Part shown: positions 35,353-43,555 of the stretch, in pieces
Numbering within the stretch: position 1 is the stretch's first letter
Layout: every line of letters begins with the position of its first letter
Source of the DNA: Amycolatopsis rubida
GTDB lineage: Bacteria > Actinomycetota > Actinomycetes > Mycobacteriales > Pseudonocardiaceae
Assembly (NCBI RefSeq): GCF_900115345.1
Contig: NZ_FOWC01000016.1
Location: forward strand, 124,001-188,000
DNA length: 64,000 nt
Direction: 5' to 3'
Notes under the pieces: generated by a model
Told to the model about the DNA's origin: nothing
What the model saw: only the letters and a program-made list of their open reading frames with translations
The model's database searches: none
Position numbers and translations under genes: made by a program

Positions 35353-36513
35353 TCAGCCCAGCACTGCCCGGCCGTAGTGGTCGGCCGGATCCCTCACGCC
35401 CGGGAACAGATGGAAATACCCGCCCCCGAACGGCGAGACGTAGTCGGTGAGCGGCTCCCCGGCGAGCCGCTTCTGCACGGCCTCGAACTGCTGCTCAAGA
35501 TCGCGCTGGTAACAGGTGAAGACGAGGCCCATGTCGAGGTTGCCGTTGGAATCCACGCCGCGGTCGTAGTTGACCGCGCGGCGCAGGATCCGCTGCCGGT
35601 CCGTCTGCGGCGTGCGCGGGTTCGCCAGCCGGATGTGGCTGGTCAGCGGGATGACCGTGCCGATCGGGTCCTCGGCGTAGCGCGGCACGTCCTGCTCGGC
35701 CGCGCCGTCGAGCGGCGCACCGGTGTCGCGGCGGCGGCCGATCATGTTCTCCTGCTCCGACAACGACACCCGGTCCCAGAACTCGACCAGCATCCGGATC
35801 AGCCGGATGACCTGGTAGCTGCCGCCGTCGTCCGTCCACACAAGACTGTCCGCTTCGGACGGTCCGGGGTTCGCGGTGCCGTCCTTGAACCCGAGCAGGT
35901 TGCGCGGCGTCCCCGCCGGACGCGGCGGCGAGCTGAACCCGTCGATCTTCCAGCGCAGCTGCATGCCGCCCCGGGTCGCGCGGGCGATGTCGCGCAGCGC
36001 GTGCAGCACGGTGTCCGGTTCGGCGGCGTTGAGTACAAGGGACAGATCGCCGTGGCACCACTGCGGATCGAGCGCGTCGTCCGGGAACATCGGCATCTGC
36101 TTGAGCTTCGGCGGTTTGCGCGCGGCGAGCCCGTACCGGTCGTCGAACAGCGACGCACCGGCGCCGACGAGCACCGACAGCTGGTCTTTCGGGACTTCCG
36201 GGCCGAGCACGCCGGAATCCGCGGGCGGCCCGGTGATCCCGACTGACGCGGGCGCGCCGCCGCCGGTCAGGAACCGCGCGCGGTCGGTGATTTCCTTGAG
36301 CAGGCTGGCGAGTTCGGCACGGTTCTCGGCGACGACGTCGAACGCCGCGACGATCGAATGCCTCGCCGGTTCCGCCAGCACGGCTGCCTGACGGGGACCG
36401 TGGAACGGCACCGCTTCCCCGGCGGCCGTCGCGCTTCCGGACAGGCCGGCCAGGCCCGCACCCGCTCCGGCGGCTGCCGCTCCGCGCAAGAACGCGCGGC
36501 GTCCGAAGGTCAC
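35353..36513 (-). CDS. efeB: EfeB-type dye-decolorising heme peroxidase
   Basis: DyP peroxidase of 386 aa. The Tat signal FGRRAFLRGAAAAGAGAGLAG sends the folded heme protein across the membrane. Family motifs are the distal NLLGFKDGTANP (GxxDG) and the proximal region around MGLVFTCYQRDLEQQFEAVQ, followed by GGGYFHLFPGV. EfeB oxidises ferrous iron or heme-related substrates in EfeUOB iron uptake. GTG 36513 overlaps the efeO stop (GTGA). No efeU permease gene is adjacent. Confidence 0.93.
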   Translation of the reverse strand: MTFGRRAFLRGAAAAGAGAGLAGLSGSATAAGEAVPFHGPRQAAVLAEPARHSIVAAFDVVAENRAELASLLKEITDRARFLTGGGAPASVGITGPPADSGVLGPEVPKDQLSVLVGAGASLFDDRYGLAARKPPKLKQMPMFPDDALDPQWCHGDLSLVLNAAEPDTVLHALRDIARATRGGMQLRWKIDGFSSPPRPAGTPRNLLGFKDGTANPGPSEADSLVWTDDGGSYQVIRLIRMLVEFWDRVSLSEQENMIGRRRDTGAPLDGAAEQDVPRYAEDPIGTVIPLTSHIRLANPRTPQTDRQRILRRAVNYDRGVDSNGNLDMGLVFTCYQRDLEQQFEAVQKRLAGEPLTDYVSPFGGGYFHLFPGVRDPADHYGRAVLG

Positions 36514-37649
36514 GAGACCCTCCTCGGCTCCGCGATCGCCGCGACCGGGGCCAGGCGTTCGGTCAGCTCGGCGACGTCGGCGTTGATCCGCTGCCGTTGT
36601 TTCCGGTCGAGGGCAGCGAGGGGTTTCCCGGCGACCGCCTGGAGATCGTGGCCGGTGCGGGCGATCCAGGCGTCGAGGTCTTTCAACCCGGGGAATCTCG
36701 TGGTCAGCAGCGGACGCAACACGTCGAGCACCGCCCGGGTCCCGGCGAGGTTCGCGCCCGCGGTCGCGAGGTTCGAGCCGCTGCCGTAGCCGGTGCGGCC
36801 GGTCAGCTCGAAGTGGAGGGTGTTCTCCATGATCTCGTGCGCGCGCAGGCCGAGATCGTTCTGGTCGATCTGGGCGTCGGCGAACGACGTGCGCAACTGC
36901 TGGACCGCTTCGTCGAGCTGATCGGCGACCGGGCTCAGCGCGGGCATCGCTTCGTTGTGCCACAGGCCGTTTTCGAGCCGGTGGAAGCCGGTGAAACCCG
37001 GATCGGCCGCGCCGGCGGGCAGCCCGGCGGTGGTGCCGTTGATCGCCCCGTCCGAATCGCCGAAGGCATCGTAGGCGGCGCCGAGCCGTTCGTAGGTGAG
37101 GTGCGCGGTGAGCCAAGCCTGGCGCGCCGCCTCCCGGTTTCCCGAGCGGACGGCTTGCGCCAGCGCGGCGGTCTGGCCGGTGAGCGTGCCGAGGCCCTCG
37201 GCGACATAAGCGTGGTACTGCTTGAGCGGCCCGAGCAAATCCGCGTTGGTCACCGGAACTACTGCCGGCCCCGGACGGTCCGCGCCGCCGGTGACCTGCA
37301 CGGCCGGTCCGACGAACGGCGTGCCGTCCTCGGGCGCGCAGCGCAGGGCGTAGGCGCCGTTGCCGAAGGTCACCGGCAACGCGCGCGTCGTGCCGGGACC
37401 GACGCCTTCCAGTTCCCCGAAGACCGTGCCGGTGGCCGGGTCGACGAGGTCGATCTCCATCGTGACGGCGGCGTTGTTGCGGACCTGGAGGGTCTGCGGC
37501 CCGGCCCGCGGCGCGGTCCAGCCGTCGCCGCAGGCCGAGCGCGAAACCTGAATCGGACCGGGCTGGGCGGGCGAGCCGGAACAACCGGCGAGCGCCGCGG
37601 TCCCGGCGAGGACCGCGGCCGCGCCGAACCCGCCCGCCCAGCGCCGCAC
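36510..37649 (-). CDS. efeO: EfeO-type iron uptake lipoprotein
   Basis: Protein of 379 aa. Signal LAGTAALAGC provides a lipobox. An N-terminal cupredoxin-like domain (about 30-120) precedes an M75/imelysin domain with the metal motif GFHRLE and the helical QYHAYVAEGLGTLTGQT start. EfeO captures iron at the cell surface for the Efe system. GAGGGG lies before GTG 37649. It is coupled to efeB by a four-base overlap. The upstream 117 bases hold no canonical iron box. Confidence 0.92.
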   Translation of the reverse strand: MRRWAGGFGAAAVLAGTAALAGCSGSPAQPGPIQVSRSACGDGWTAPRAGPQTLQVRNNAAVTMEIDLVDPATGTVFGELEGVGPGTTRALPVTFGNGAYALRCAPEDGTPFVGPAVQVTGGADRPGPAVVPVTNADLLGPLKQYHAYVAEGLGTLTGQTAALAQAVRSGNREAARQAWLTAHLTYERLGAAYDAFGDSDGAINGTTAGLPAGAADPGFTGFHRLENGLWHNEAMPALSPVADQLDEAVQQLRTSFADAQIDQNDLGLRAHEIMENTLHFELTGRTGYGSGSNLATAGANLAGTRAVLDVLRPLLTTRFPGLKDLDAWIARTGHDLQAVAGKPLAALDRKQRQRINADVAELTERLAPVAAIAEPRRVS

Positions 37650-37766
37650 GTCAACTCCCCTCAGGTGAACTTCTGGCGGACACTTTCACCGATCCGCCGG
37701 GCGCTGACAAGAGGGTTGTGCCGATATGCCCGGTTCCGGCGGAAGATCGGCCCCTAGATCAACCGA

Positions 37767-39392
37767 TCAGCCCTTCGCGGGCGTCGTGAACGGCTGCTGG
37801 TCCGGCTGGAACACCTGGCCGTCGGCGGGCACCTTCAGGTCGATCAGGTACGCGGCTGTCGCGTCGTCCACGCCGCGCGCCTTGCCCATGACGCAGTGGC
37901 CGAACGCGTCGACCGACAGCAGCCGCGAGTTGCCGAGCTCCTCGGCCATGCGCTGGCCGAAGCGGTACCGGGTGGCCGGGTCGTAGAAGTTGCTGACCAC
38001 CAGAACCGGCGTCGCGGTGTTCGCGCGCCACGGCCCGCGGTACGGGTCGGACGTCTTCGCGGCGGGCCACACCGGGCACGCGGCGATGTCGGAGAACACC
38101 TGGTAGCGGCCGAAGGTCGGCGATTCCCGGTCCGCCTTGCCCGCGATGCCCGGCACCTGCTCCTGCCGGATCCGCATCGGCTTGTCCGCGCAGTTCACCG
38201 CGAAGTACGAGTCGTCGCCGGTGTACGGGCTGTCCGGGGCGAGATCGAGCAGACCGCCGCGGCCGGCGGACAAGGTGCCCTTCCGCCCGGACTGCGCCTG
38301 CAGCGACGGGTGCAGCACCGAGTACGCCTCCTGCAAGCCTTCCGCCAGCTCGCCGAACGAGGCAGGCGAGTACAGCGCGCTCGATACCGATCCGGTCAAC
38401 GTGCCCAGGTCCACTTTCTGACCGCCGGGCAGCGTGATCGGGTCGGTACGCACGTGCTCGCGCAGCTCGTCGAACTTCGCGCGCGGGTCGCCCGCGCTGA
38501 ACGCGCATTTGTCGCCGGCCTGGGCGCATCGCTCAAGGAAACCGTCGAGCGCGATCTCGAAGCCCTGCGCTCGCGCGAGGTCGTAGGTGACGCCTTCATT
38601 GGTGCGCAGCTGCGGGTCGACATTTCCGTCGATCACGATCGCCCGCGTCTGTTTCGGGAACATCGCCGCGTAGGTGGAGCCGACGAGGGTGCCGTAGGAG
38701 AACCCGGTGTAGGTGAGCTGCTTGTCGCCGACGGCGGCGCGCAGCTGGTCGAGGTCGCGCACGACGTCGCGGGTGGACATGTGGTCCAGCAGCGCGCCCG
38801 CGTTGCGGCGGCAGAACTGGCCGTAGTCGCGGTACGCGGCGAGCGTGCCGGAAATTTCCTTGCGCGACACCGGAACCGCGACCATCTGGTTCTGCACGTC
38901 CGCGGCGTCCTCGGCGGTGGTGAAGCAGCGCAGCGGATTGCTGGCCCCGACGCCGCGCGGGTCGAACCCGACGAGGTCGAAGCGGTCCATCACCTGCGGA
39001 CGGAAGTACCGGTCGCCGGAGATCGGCATCCGCAGCCCGGACCCGCCCGGCCCGCCCGGGTTGAGGAACAGCGACCCGATCCGCTGCCCGGGAACCTTGG
39101 CGGCGCGCTTCATCAGCGCGAGGTCGATGCTGCCGAGCGACGCGTCGTCGTGGTCGACCAGCACGCGGTAGAGCGCGCAGCTGTACAGCTTCACCTGGTC
39201 TGCCGGGACCCCGCGCAGCTGTTCTTTGGTGCAGTCCTCCCACTTGACCGGCGCGGTGCGCGCGATCTCCGCGGGTTTGGCCGGTGCCGCCGGGCTGGCA
39301 GGCGCCGCGACGGCAGTGCCCGCCAGCCCGGTCAGCGCGGTCGCGATCGCCGCGACCAGTGCTCCGGTTCGTGCTCTTTTCGCTCCGCGCAC
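37767..39392 (-). CDS. Secreted alpha/beta hydrolase, tripeptidyl aminopeptidase-like
   Basis: Protein of 541 aa with a signal peptide (GALVAAIATALTGLAGTAVAA). It has the layout of Streptomyces tripeptidyl aminopeptidases: the oxyanion region SLFLNPGGPGGSG, nucleophile elbow TGFSYGTLVGSTYAAMFP, acid in SNFYDPATRY and base in DAFGHCVMG, with a Cys-rich cap (ADKPMR and DIAACP region). GTG 39392 is preferred over GTG 39416 because GGGGAGA sits just upstream. It probably cleaves N-terminal tripeptides outside the cell. Confidence 0.88.
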   Translation of the reverse strand: MRGAKRARTGALVAAIATALTGLAGTAVAAPASPAAPAKPAEIARTAPVKWEDCTKEQLRGVPADQVKLYSCALYRVLVDHDDASLGSIDLALMKRAAKVPGQRIGSLFLNPGGPGGSGLRMPISGDRYFRPQVMDRFDLVGFDPRGVGASNPLRCFTTAEDAADVQNQMVAVPVSRKEISGTLAAYRDYGQFCRRNAGALLDHMSTRDVVRDLDQLRAAVGDKQLTYTGFSYGTLVGSTYAAMFPKQTRAIVIDGNVDPQLRTNEGVTYDLARAQGFEIALDGFLERCAQAGDKCAFSAGDPRAKFDELREHVRTDPITLPGGQKVDLGTLTGSVSSALYSPASFGELAEGLQEAYSVLHPSLQAQSGRKGTLSAGRGGLLDLAPDSPYTGDDSYFAVNCADKPMRIRQEQVPGIAGKADRESPTFGRYQVFSDIAACPVWPAAKTSDPYRGPWRANTATPVLVVSNFYDPATRYRFGQRMAEELGNSRLLSVDAFGHCVMGKARGVDDATAAYLIDLKVPADGQVFQPDQQPFTTPAKG

Positions 39393-39434
39393 GTGGAATC
39401 TCCCCTGGTTGCGCACCCGTCTGATTACGGGGCG

Positions 39435-40003
39435 TCACCGAGACTGGCATAATCCGGCCAAGCCGGGCACCGGCCAAAAGGAGGATGTGCGCGTTCCCGG
39501 GAGCGGCAGCCGACGGTCAGGGGCCTCGACGACCGGCTGGAGCGGCGAGGGGAACGGATCGAGCCGGACCGTGATCTCGCCGCGCGCCATGGCCCTGACC
39601 CGGTAGCCGTACGGCCAGTGCCACTCGCTCGGCTCTTCGTCCCGCTCGTACGAGACGCCGTCCGAGCCGGGAAGCACCCGGGCGCTGCACTCCAGCAGTT
39701 CGGCCAGCTCGGTCAGTTCGGTCGGTTCGGCCAGCTCGATCACCTCGGCCAGCTCGATCACCTCGGCCAGCTCAATCAGCTCGATCAGCTCTGCCAGCTC
39801 GATCAGCTCGGTTCGGTGGACCCCGGTGCGATTCGGCATGCCGTTCGCCCACAGGACGTCCCTGCCGTTGATGACCTTGAGCCGCGCCTCGCCGGACGTC
39901 CGCGATCAGCTCGCCGGGCTTCTCCTCGCCCCAAGGGGGCTCGGCCGGGGATTCCGCGAGGTCGAACCAGCCGCGGAACTGGCCCGTCCGGCTCCCCGGA
40001 AAC
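39435..40003 (-). pseudogene. Frameshifted remnant of an unknown gene with repeat-expanded Leu/Glu segment
   Basis: Two minus-strand frames join into one coherent protein if a single base near 39893-39898 is dropped. The first frame gives FRGWFDLAESPAEPPWGEE and KPGELIADV; the second continues GEARLKVINGRDVLWANGM, then a Glu/Leu/Ile repeat (ELAEVIELAEVIELAE) and EWHWPYGYRVRAMARGEITV. No start codon exists upstream of the first part before the stop of the DDN-like gene, so the 5' end is also lost. The ancestral function is not recognised. A sequencing error is the alternative to decay for the frameshift. Confidence 0.5.
39729..39800. repeat. 18-bp tandem repeat within the gene remnant
   Basis: Two exact units of GGCCAGCTCGATCACCTC (39729-39746, 39747-39764) are followed by diverged units to about 39800 and flanked by related GGTCAGTTCGG sequence. 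The period is a multiple of three, so it expands the encoded Leu/Glu/Ile segment without changing frame. Confidence 0.8.
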
Positions 40004-40005
40004 GT

Positions 40006-40476
40006 TCAGCGACGGGTCAGCACGAAGATCGGCAGCTCCCGCCCCGCCGCGTCGCGTTCCATTGCGTAGCCCGGCCAGAATTCGAGCAGTTCCGCCCACA
40101 TCCGGTCGTACTCCGCGCCTTCCAGCTCCCGCGCCTTGACCTCGATCTCGCGGCCGCGCAGCGCGACCGTCGCCTCCGGATTGTCGCGCAGGTTGTGCGT
40201 CCACGCCGGGTTCTTCGGGCGGCCCCAGTTGGAGCCGGTGAGCACGAACTCGCTGCCGTGGGGGTAGTACAGCAAGTTCGTGCTCCGCGGGAGGCCGCTG
40301 CGGCGTCCGGTGGTGGTGAGCCGCAGCGACGGCAGCCCGGCCAGGCCGACCAGGCTGATCCGGCCGCCGAACCACCGGTGCAGCTGCCGGTCGGTCGCGA
40401 TGATGGCGCGCGAGGCGCCCATCAGCCGGGGCTGGGTGCCGAGCTTGCGGGCTAGTGCCGCGAGAGGGTTACGCAC
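40006..40476 (-). CDS. F420-dependent nitroreductase-like protein (DDN family)
   Basis: Split beta-barrel protein of 156 aa in the deazaflavin-dependent nitroreductase family: LRLTTTGRRSGLPRSTNLLYY binds F420, then GSNWGRPKNPAWTHNLRDNPEATV and the C-terminal LPIFVLTR. These enzymes reduce quinones, nitro compounds or other electrophiles with F420H2. GTG 40476 overlaps the egtD stop by eight bases, so it appears to be the last gene of the ergothioneine operon, where egtE lies in mycobacteria. Confidence 0.9.
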   Translation of the reverse strand: MRNPLAALARKLGTQPRLMGASRAIIATDRQLHRWFGGRISLVGLAGLPSLRLTTTGRRSGLPRSTNLLYYPHGSEFVLTGSNWGRPKNPAWTHNLRDNPEATVALRGREIEVKARELEGAEYDRMWAELLEFWPGYAMERDAAGRELPIFVLTRR

Positions 40477-41440
40477 GCACCGATCTTGCCAAACTCACCC
40501 CGAACCGCTGCGGTGAGTCTGTCCACCATCGTTCCAGCGCGAACCCGGCGGCGTTCAGTTCCGCCTCGACGCCGTCGGTGCGGAACTTCGCCGACACCTC
40601 GGTGCGGATGTGCTCGCCCTCGGCGAACGGCACGATCAGGTCCGCGCCGGGGATGCGCACCTCTGTCCGGCGCCGGGCGCGCAGCCGCATTTCGATCCAC
40701 TCGTGGCCGGGGTCCCAGTAGGCGACGTGGTCGAACTCCTCCGGGTCGAAGTCCGCGCCCAGTTCGGCGTTGATCACGCGCAGCACGTTGCGGTTGAACG
40801 CCGCGGTGACGCCCGCCGCGTCGTCGTAGGCCCGTTCCAGCGTTTCCCGGTCTTTCACCAGGTCAGTGCCGAGCAGCAGCCACTCCCCTTCGCCGAGCAC
40901 GTCGCGCACCGAGCGCAGGAACTCGGCTCGCTCGGCAGGCAGGAAGTTGCCGATCGTGCCGCCGAGGAAGGCGACGACCCGCGGCGCGGTGCCGGGCAGC
41001 AGCCGCAGGTGCTGGGTGAAGTCGCCGACCACCCCGCGCACTTCGAGCTTGGGATAGTCCGCCGTGATCGCTGAGGCGGCCTCGGCGAGCGCGGTTTCCG
41101 ACACGTCCATCGGCACGAACGCCTCCAGCGTGCCGTGCGCGGTGAGCGCGTCCAGCAGCAGCCGGGTCTTCTCGCTCGACCCCGATCCCAGCTCGACGAG
41201 CGTGTGCGCGCCGGTGCGTTCCGCGATCTCGGCCGCCCGCTGCGCGAGCACCTCGCGCTCGCTGCGGGTCGGGTAGTACTCCGGCAGCGCGGTGATCTTC
41301 TCGAACAGCTTGCTGCCTTCGGCGTCGTAGAACCACTTGGGCGGCAACCACTTCTGGTCGGCAGTGAGCCCCGCGCGCACGTCCGCGCGCAGTTCGGCGG
41401 TCACGTCGCGGCGATGGCTCTCCAGGTCCGCTTCGGTCAT
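40469..41440 (-). CDS. egtD: L-histidine N-alpha-methyltransferase
   Basis: SAM-dependent methyltransferase of 323 aa that converts histidine to hercynine, the first step of ergothioneine synthesis. It shows LPPKWFYDAEGSKLFEKITA with LPEYYPTRSE, the SAM site LVELGSGSSEKTRLLLDAL, and FLGGTIGNFLP with the substrate-binding loop. ATG 41440 overlaps the egtC stop (ATGA). It is the fourth gene of egtABCD. Confidence 0.96.
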   Translation of the reverse strand: MTEADLESHRRDVTAELRADVRAGLTADQKWLPPKWFYDAEGSKLFEKITALPEYYPTRSEREVLAQRAAEIAERTGAHTLVELGSGSSEKTRLLLDALTAHGTLEAFVPMDVSETALAEAASAITADYPKLEVRGVVGDFTQHLRLLPGTAPRVVAFLGGTIGNFLPAERAEFLRSVRDVLGEGEWLLLGTDLVKDRETLERAYDDAAGVTAAFNRNVLRVINAELGADFDPEEFDHVAYWDPGHEWIEMRLRARRRTEVRIPGADLIVPFAEGEHIRTEVSAKFRTDGVEAELNAAGFALERWWTDSPQRFGVSLARSVRA

Positions 41441-42201
41441 CGGGCGGTGCTCCGTTCCAGGGTCAGGGGAAGAACGTCGACGCCGGCCGCGGTGACGCGC
41501 ACGGCGTGGCGGTCGGGCACGGCGGTCCAGGCCGGGTCCGGATCGCACGGCTCGGACGCCAGCACCACGCCGGTTTCGGTGCGGCGCACGGACAACGCGT
41601 GCGTCCACGCGGTGCCGACGAGCAGTTCGCCGTCGGTGAGCAGAAGGTTCAGCCGGGAGCCCGGGGCGACCGCCTCGACCTCCCGCACGAGGCCGGTCAC
41701 CGCTTCGAGCGGCTCCTCCCCCGCGCGCAGCCGGGCACGCAGCCACGCCCACAGCAGTGCGGAATCCGTCGGCGCTTCGAGCGTGAACAGCTCGGCGACG
41801 TCCAGCCGCCCGGCCAGCCCGCGCATCGAACCAGGCCAGCCGCGCACGACGCCGTTGTGGCTGAACAGCCAGCGGCCCTCCGTGAACGGCGCGGCGGCCG
41901 CCTCGGTGACCGGCATTCCGGTGGTGCCGTTGCGCACCGCCGCGACGAACGCCGTGGTACGCACCGACGCGGCCAGCGCGGGCAGGGTCTGGTCGGTCCA
42001 CAACGGTTCGCGGCGGCGGTAGCGCTGCGGCGGCGCACCCGGTTCCGGGTACCAGCCGAGGCCGAAGCCGTCGGCGTTCACCGAACCGCCGCCGCGCATG
42101 TCGAGCGGCGCGTACGACTGCACGAGCAGCGCGTGCGGCGCGGCGAACATCAGCTCCGCCGGGGACACCGGCGCGCCGAGATAGGCGAGATGACGGCACA
42201 T
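41437..42201 (-). CDS. egtC: Gamma-glutamyl-hercynylcysteine sulfoxide hydrolase
   Basis: Class II glutamine amidotransferase-like hydrolase of 254 aa that removes the gamma-glutamyl group from the EgtB product. The catalytic Cys2 (MCRHLAYLG) is exposed after removal of Met, followed by ADGFGLGWYPE and FSHNGVVRG. It lies four bases after egtB and overlaps egtD. Confidence 0.95.
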   Translation of the reverse strand: MCRHLAYLGAPVSPAELMFAAPHALLVQSYAPLDMRGGGSVNADGFGLGWYPEPGAPPQRYRRREPLWTDQTLPALAASVRTTAFVAAVRNGTTGMPVTEAAAAPFTEGRWLFSHNGVVRGWPGSMRGLAGRLDVAELFTLEAPTDSALLWAWLRARLRAGEEPLEAVTGLVREVEAVAPGSRLNLLLTDGELLVGTAWTHALSVRRTETGVVLASEPCDPDPAWTAVPDRHAVRVTAAGVDVLPLTLERSTAR

Positions 42202-42205
42202 CCGG

Positions 42206-43555
42206 CTAGCCTGCCTCGCCCGGGCGCGGATCGCGCGCGCACCGGAAGCCGGAGAAGATCTGCCGCCGGATCGGGTAGTCCCAGTTGCGGAACGTGCCCC
42301 GGATCGCCGCCGCGTCGGTGCCGAACGACCCGCCGCGCAGGATCTTGTACTCCGGTCCGAAGAACACCTCCGAGTACTCCCGGTACGGGAACGCCGCGAA
42401 TCCCGGGTAGCCGTGAAAGCCGGTGCTCGTCCACTCCCAGACGTCGCCGATCAGCTGGTGCACGCCCAGCGGCGACGCGCCGGCCGGGTACGCGCCCGCC
42501 TCGGCCGCGCGCAGGTGGCGCTGTCCGAGGTTGGCGTGCTCGGCGGTCGGTTCCTCGTCGCCCCACGGGAAGCGCCGCGACCGTCCGCTCTCCGGATCGT
42601 GCCGGGCGGCCTTCTCCCACTCCGCTTCGGTGGGCAGCCGCTTGCCCGCCCAGCGCGTGTACGCCTCCGCCTCGTAATACGAAACGTGCACGACCGGCTC
42701 GTTCTCCGGGACGCGCTCGCGCACCCCGAAGCGGGTGCGCCACCAGCCGTCCGGTTCGCGGCGCCAGAACCGGGGCGCGGTGATGTCGTGCTCCTGGCGG
42801 TACGCCCAGCCGGGCTCGCTCCAGAACCGCTGGTCGTGGTAGCCGCCGGATTCCAGGAACTCGACGTACGCCCCGCACGTGACCGGCGCGGTGTCGAGGA
42901 CGAACGCGGGCACGTCGACCTCGTGCGCCGGGCGTTCGTTGTCCAGCGCCCACGGTTCGGCGGTGGTGCCCATGGTGAACCGGCCGCCGGGCACGAGGAC
43001 CTCGGCGGGCAGCTTCCGGGCGGGCGCGCGCGGCGGCTCCGGGGCGTGCAGCACCGGTTCGCCCTTGCGCAGCTGGTGGGTGGCCAGCATGGTCTCGTCG
43101 TGCTGCTGTTCGTGCTGGGTGATCATGCCGAACGCGAACGCGCTCTCGGTGAGCCGCCGCCCCTCCATCGGGGCGGTTTCCAAGACGTCGAACGCCTTTT
43201 CGCGGACTTCCCGCACATACGCCCGGGCCTCGGCCGGGCCGAGCAGCGGCAGCGCCGGACGGTCCGCGCGGGCGTGCTGGAAGGCGTCGTAAAGGTCGTC
43301 GATGTCCGGCCGCAGCGGCTCCCGGCCGCCGACGTCGCGGACCAGCCACAGTTCTTCCTGGCTGCCGATGTGCGCGAGGTCCCACACGAGCGGCGACATC
43401 AGTTTCGAATGCTGCCGCACGAGGTCTTCGTCGTCGACCGCGTCGGTGAGGGCCACGCTGCGCTCGCGCGCCCGGGTGAGGGCGGCGGCCGCGTGCGCCC
43501 GCAGGTCTTGCGGGCTCAGCTCCAGCAACGGGTTCTGTTCGGGGATGGTGCTCAT
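42206..43555 (-). CDS. egtB: Hercynine oxygenase (sulfoxide synthase)
   Basis: Non-heme iron enzyme of 449 aa that joins gamma-glutamylcysteine to hercynine with O2. The N-terminal DinB-like domain supplies iron ligands (DLAHIGSQEELWLVRD and the HxxxH of TQHEQQHDETML), and the C-terminal FGE-sulfatase domain has VLVPGGRFTMGT, NERPAHEVDVPAF and VWEWTSTGFHGYPGF, ending GGSFGTD and FRCARD. ATG 43555 overlaps the egtA stop (ATGA). Confidence 0.96.
   Translation of the reverse strand: MSTIPEQNPLLELSPQDLRAHAAAALTRARERSVALTDAVDDEDLVRQHSKLMSPLVWDLAHIGSQEELWLVRDVGGREPLRPDIDDLYDAFQHARADRPALPLLGPAEARAYVREVREKAFDVLETAPMEGRRLTESAFAFGMITQHEQQHDETMLATHQLRKGEPVLHAPEPPRAPARKLPAEVLVPGGRFTMGTTAEPWALDNERPAHEVDVPAFVLDTAPVTCGAYVEFLESGGYHDQRFWSEPGWAYRQEHDITAPRFWRREPDGWWRTRFGVRERVPENEPVVHVSYYEAEAYTRWAGKRLPTEAEWEKAARHDPESGRSRRFPWGDEEPTAEHANLGQRHLRAAEAGAYPAGASPLGVHQLIGDVWEWTSTGFHGYPGFAAFPYREYSEVFFGPEYKILRGGSFGTDAAAIRGTFRNWDYPIRRQIFSGFRCARDPRPGEAG

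Noticed and set aside
37650..37766. DtxR/IdeR iron box upstream of efeO
   Set aside because: Only a weak GGTGAA / TTCACC pair spaced 15 bases is present; it does not resemble the 19-base iron box.
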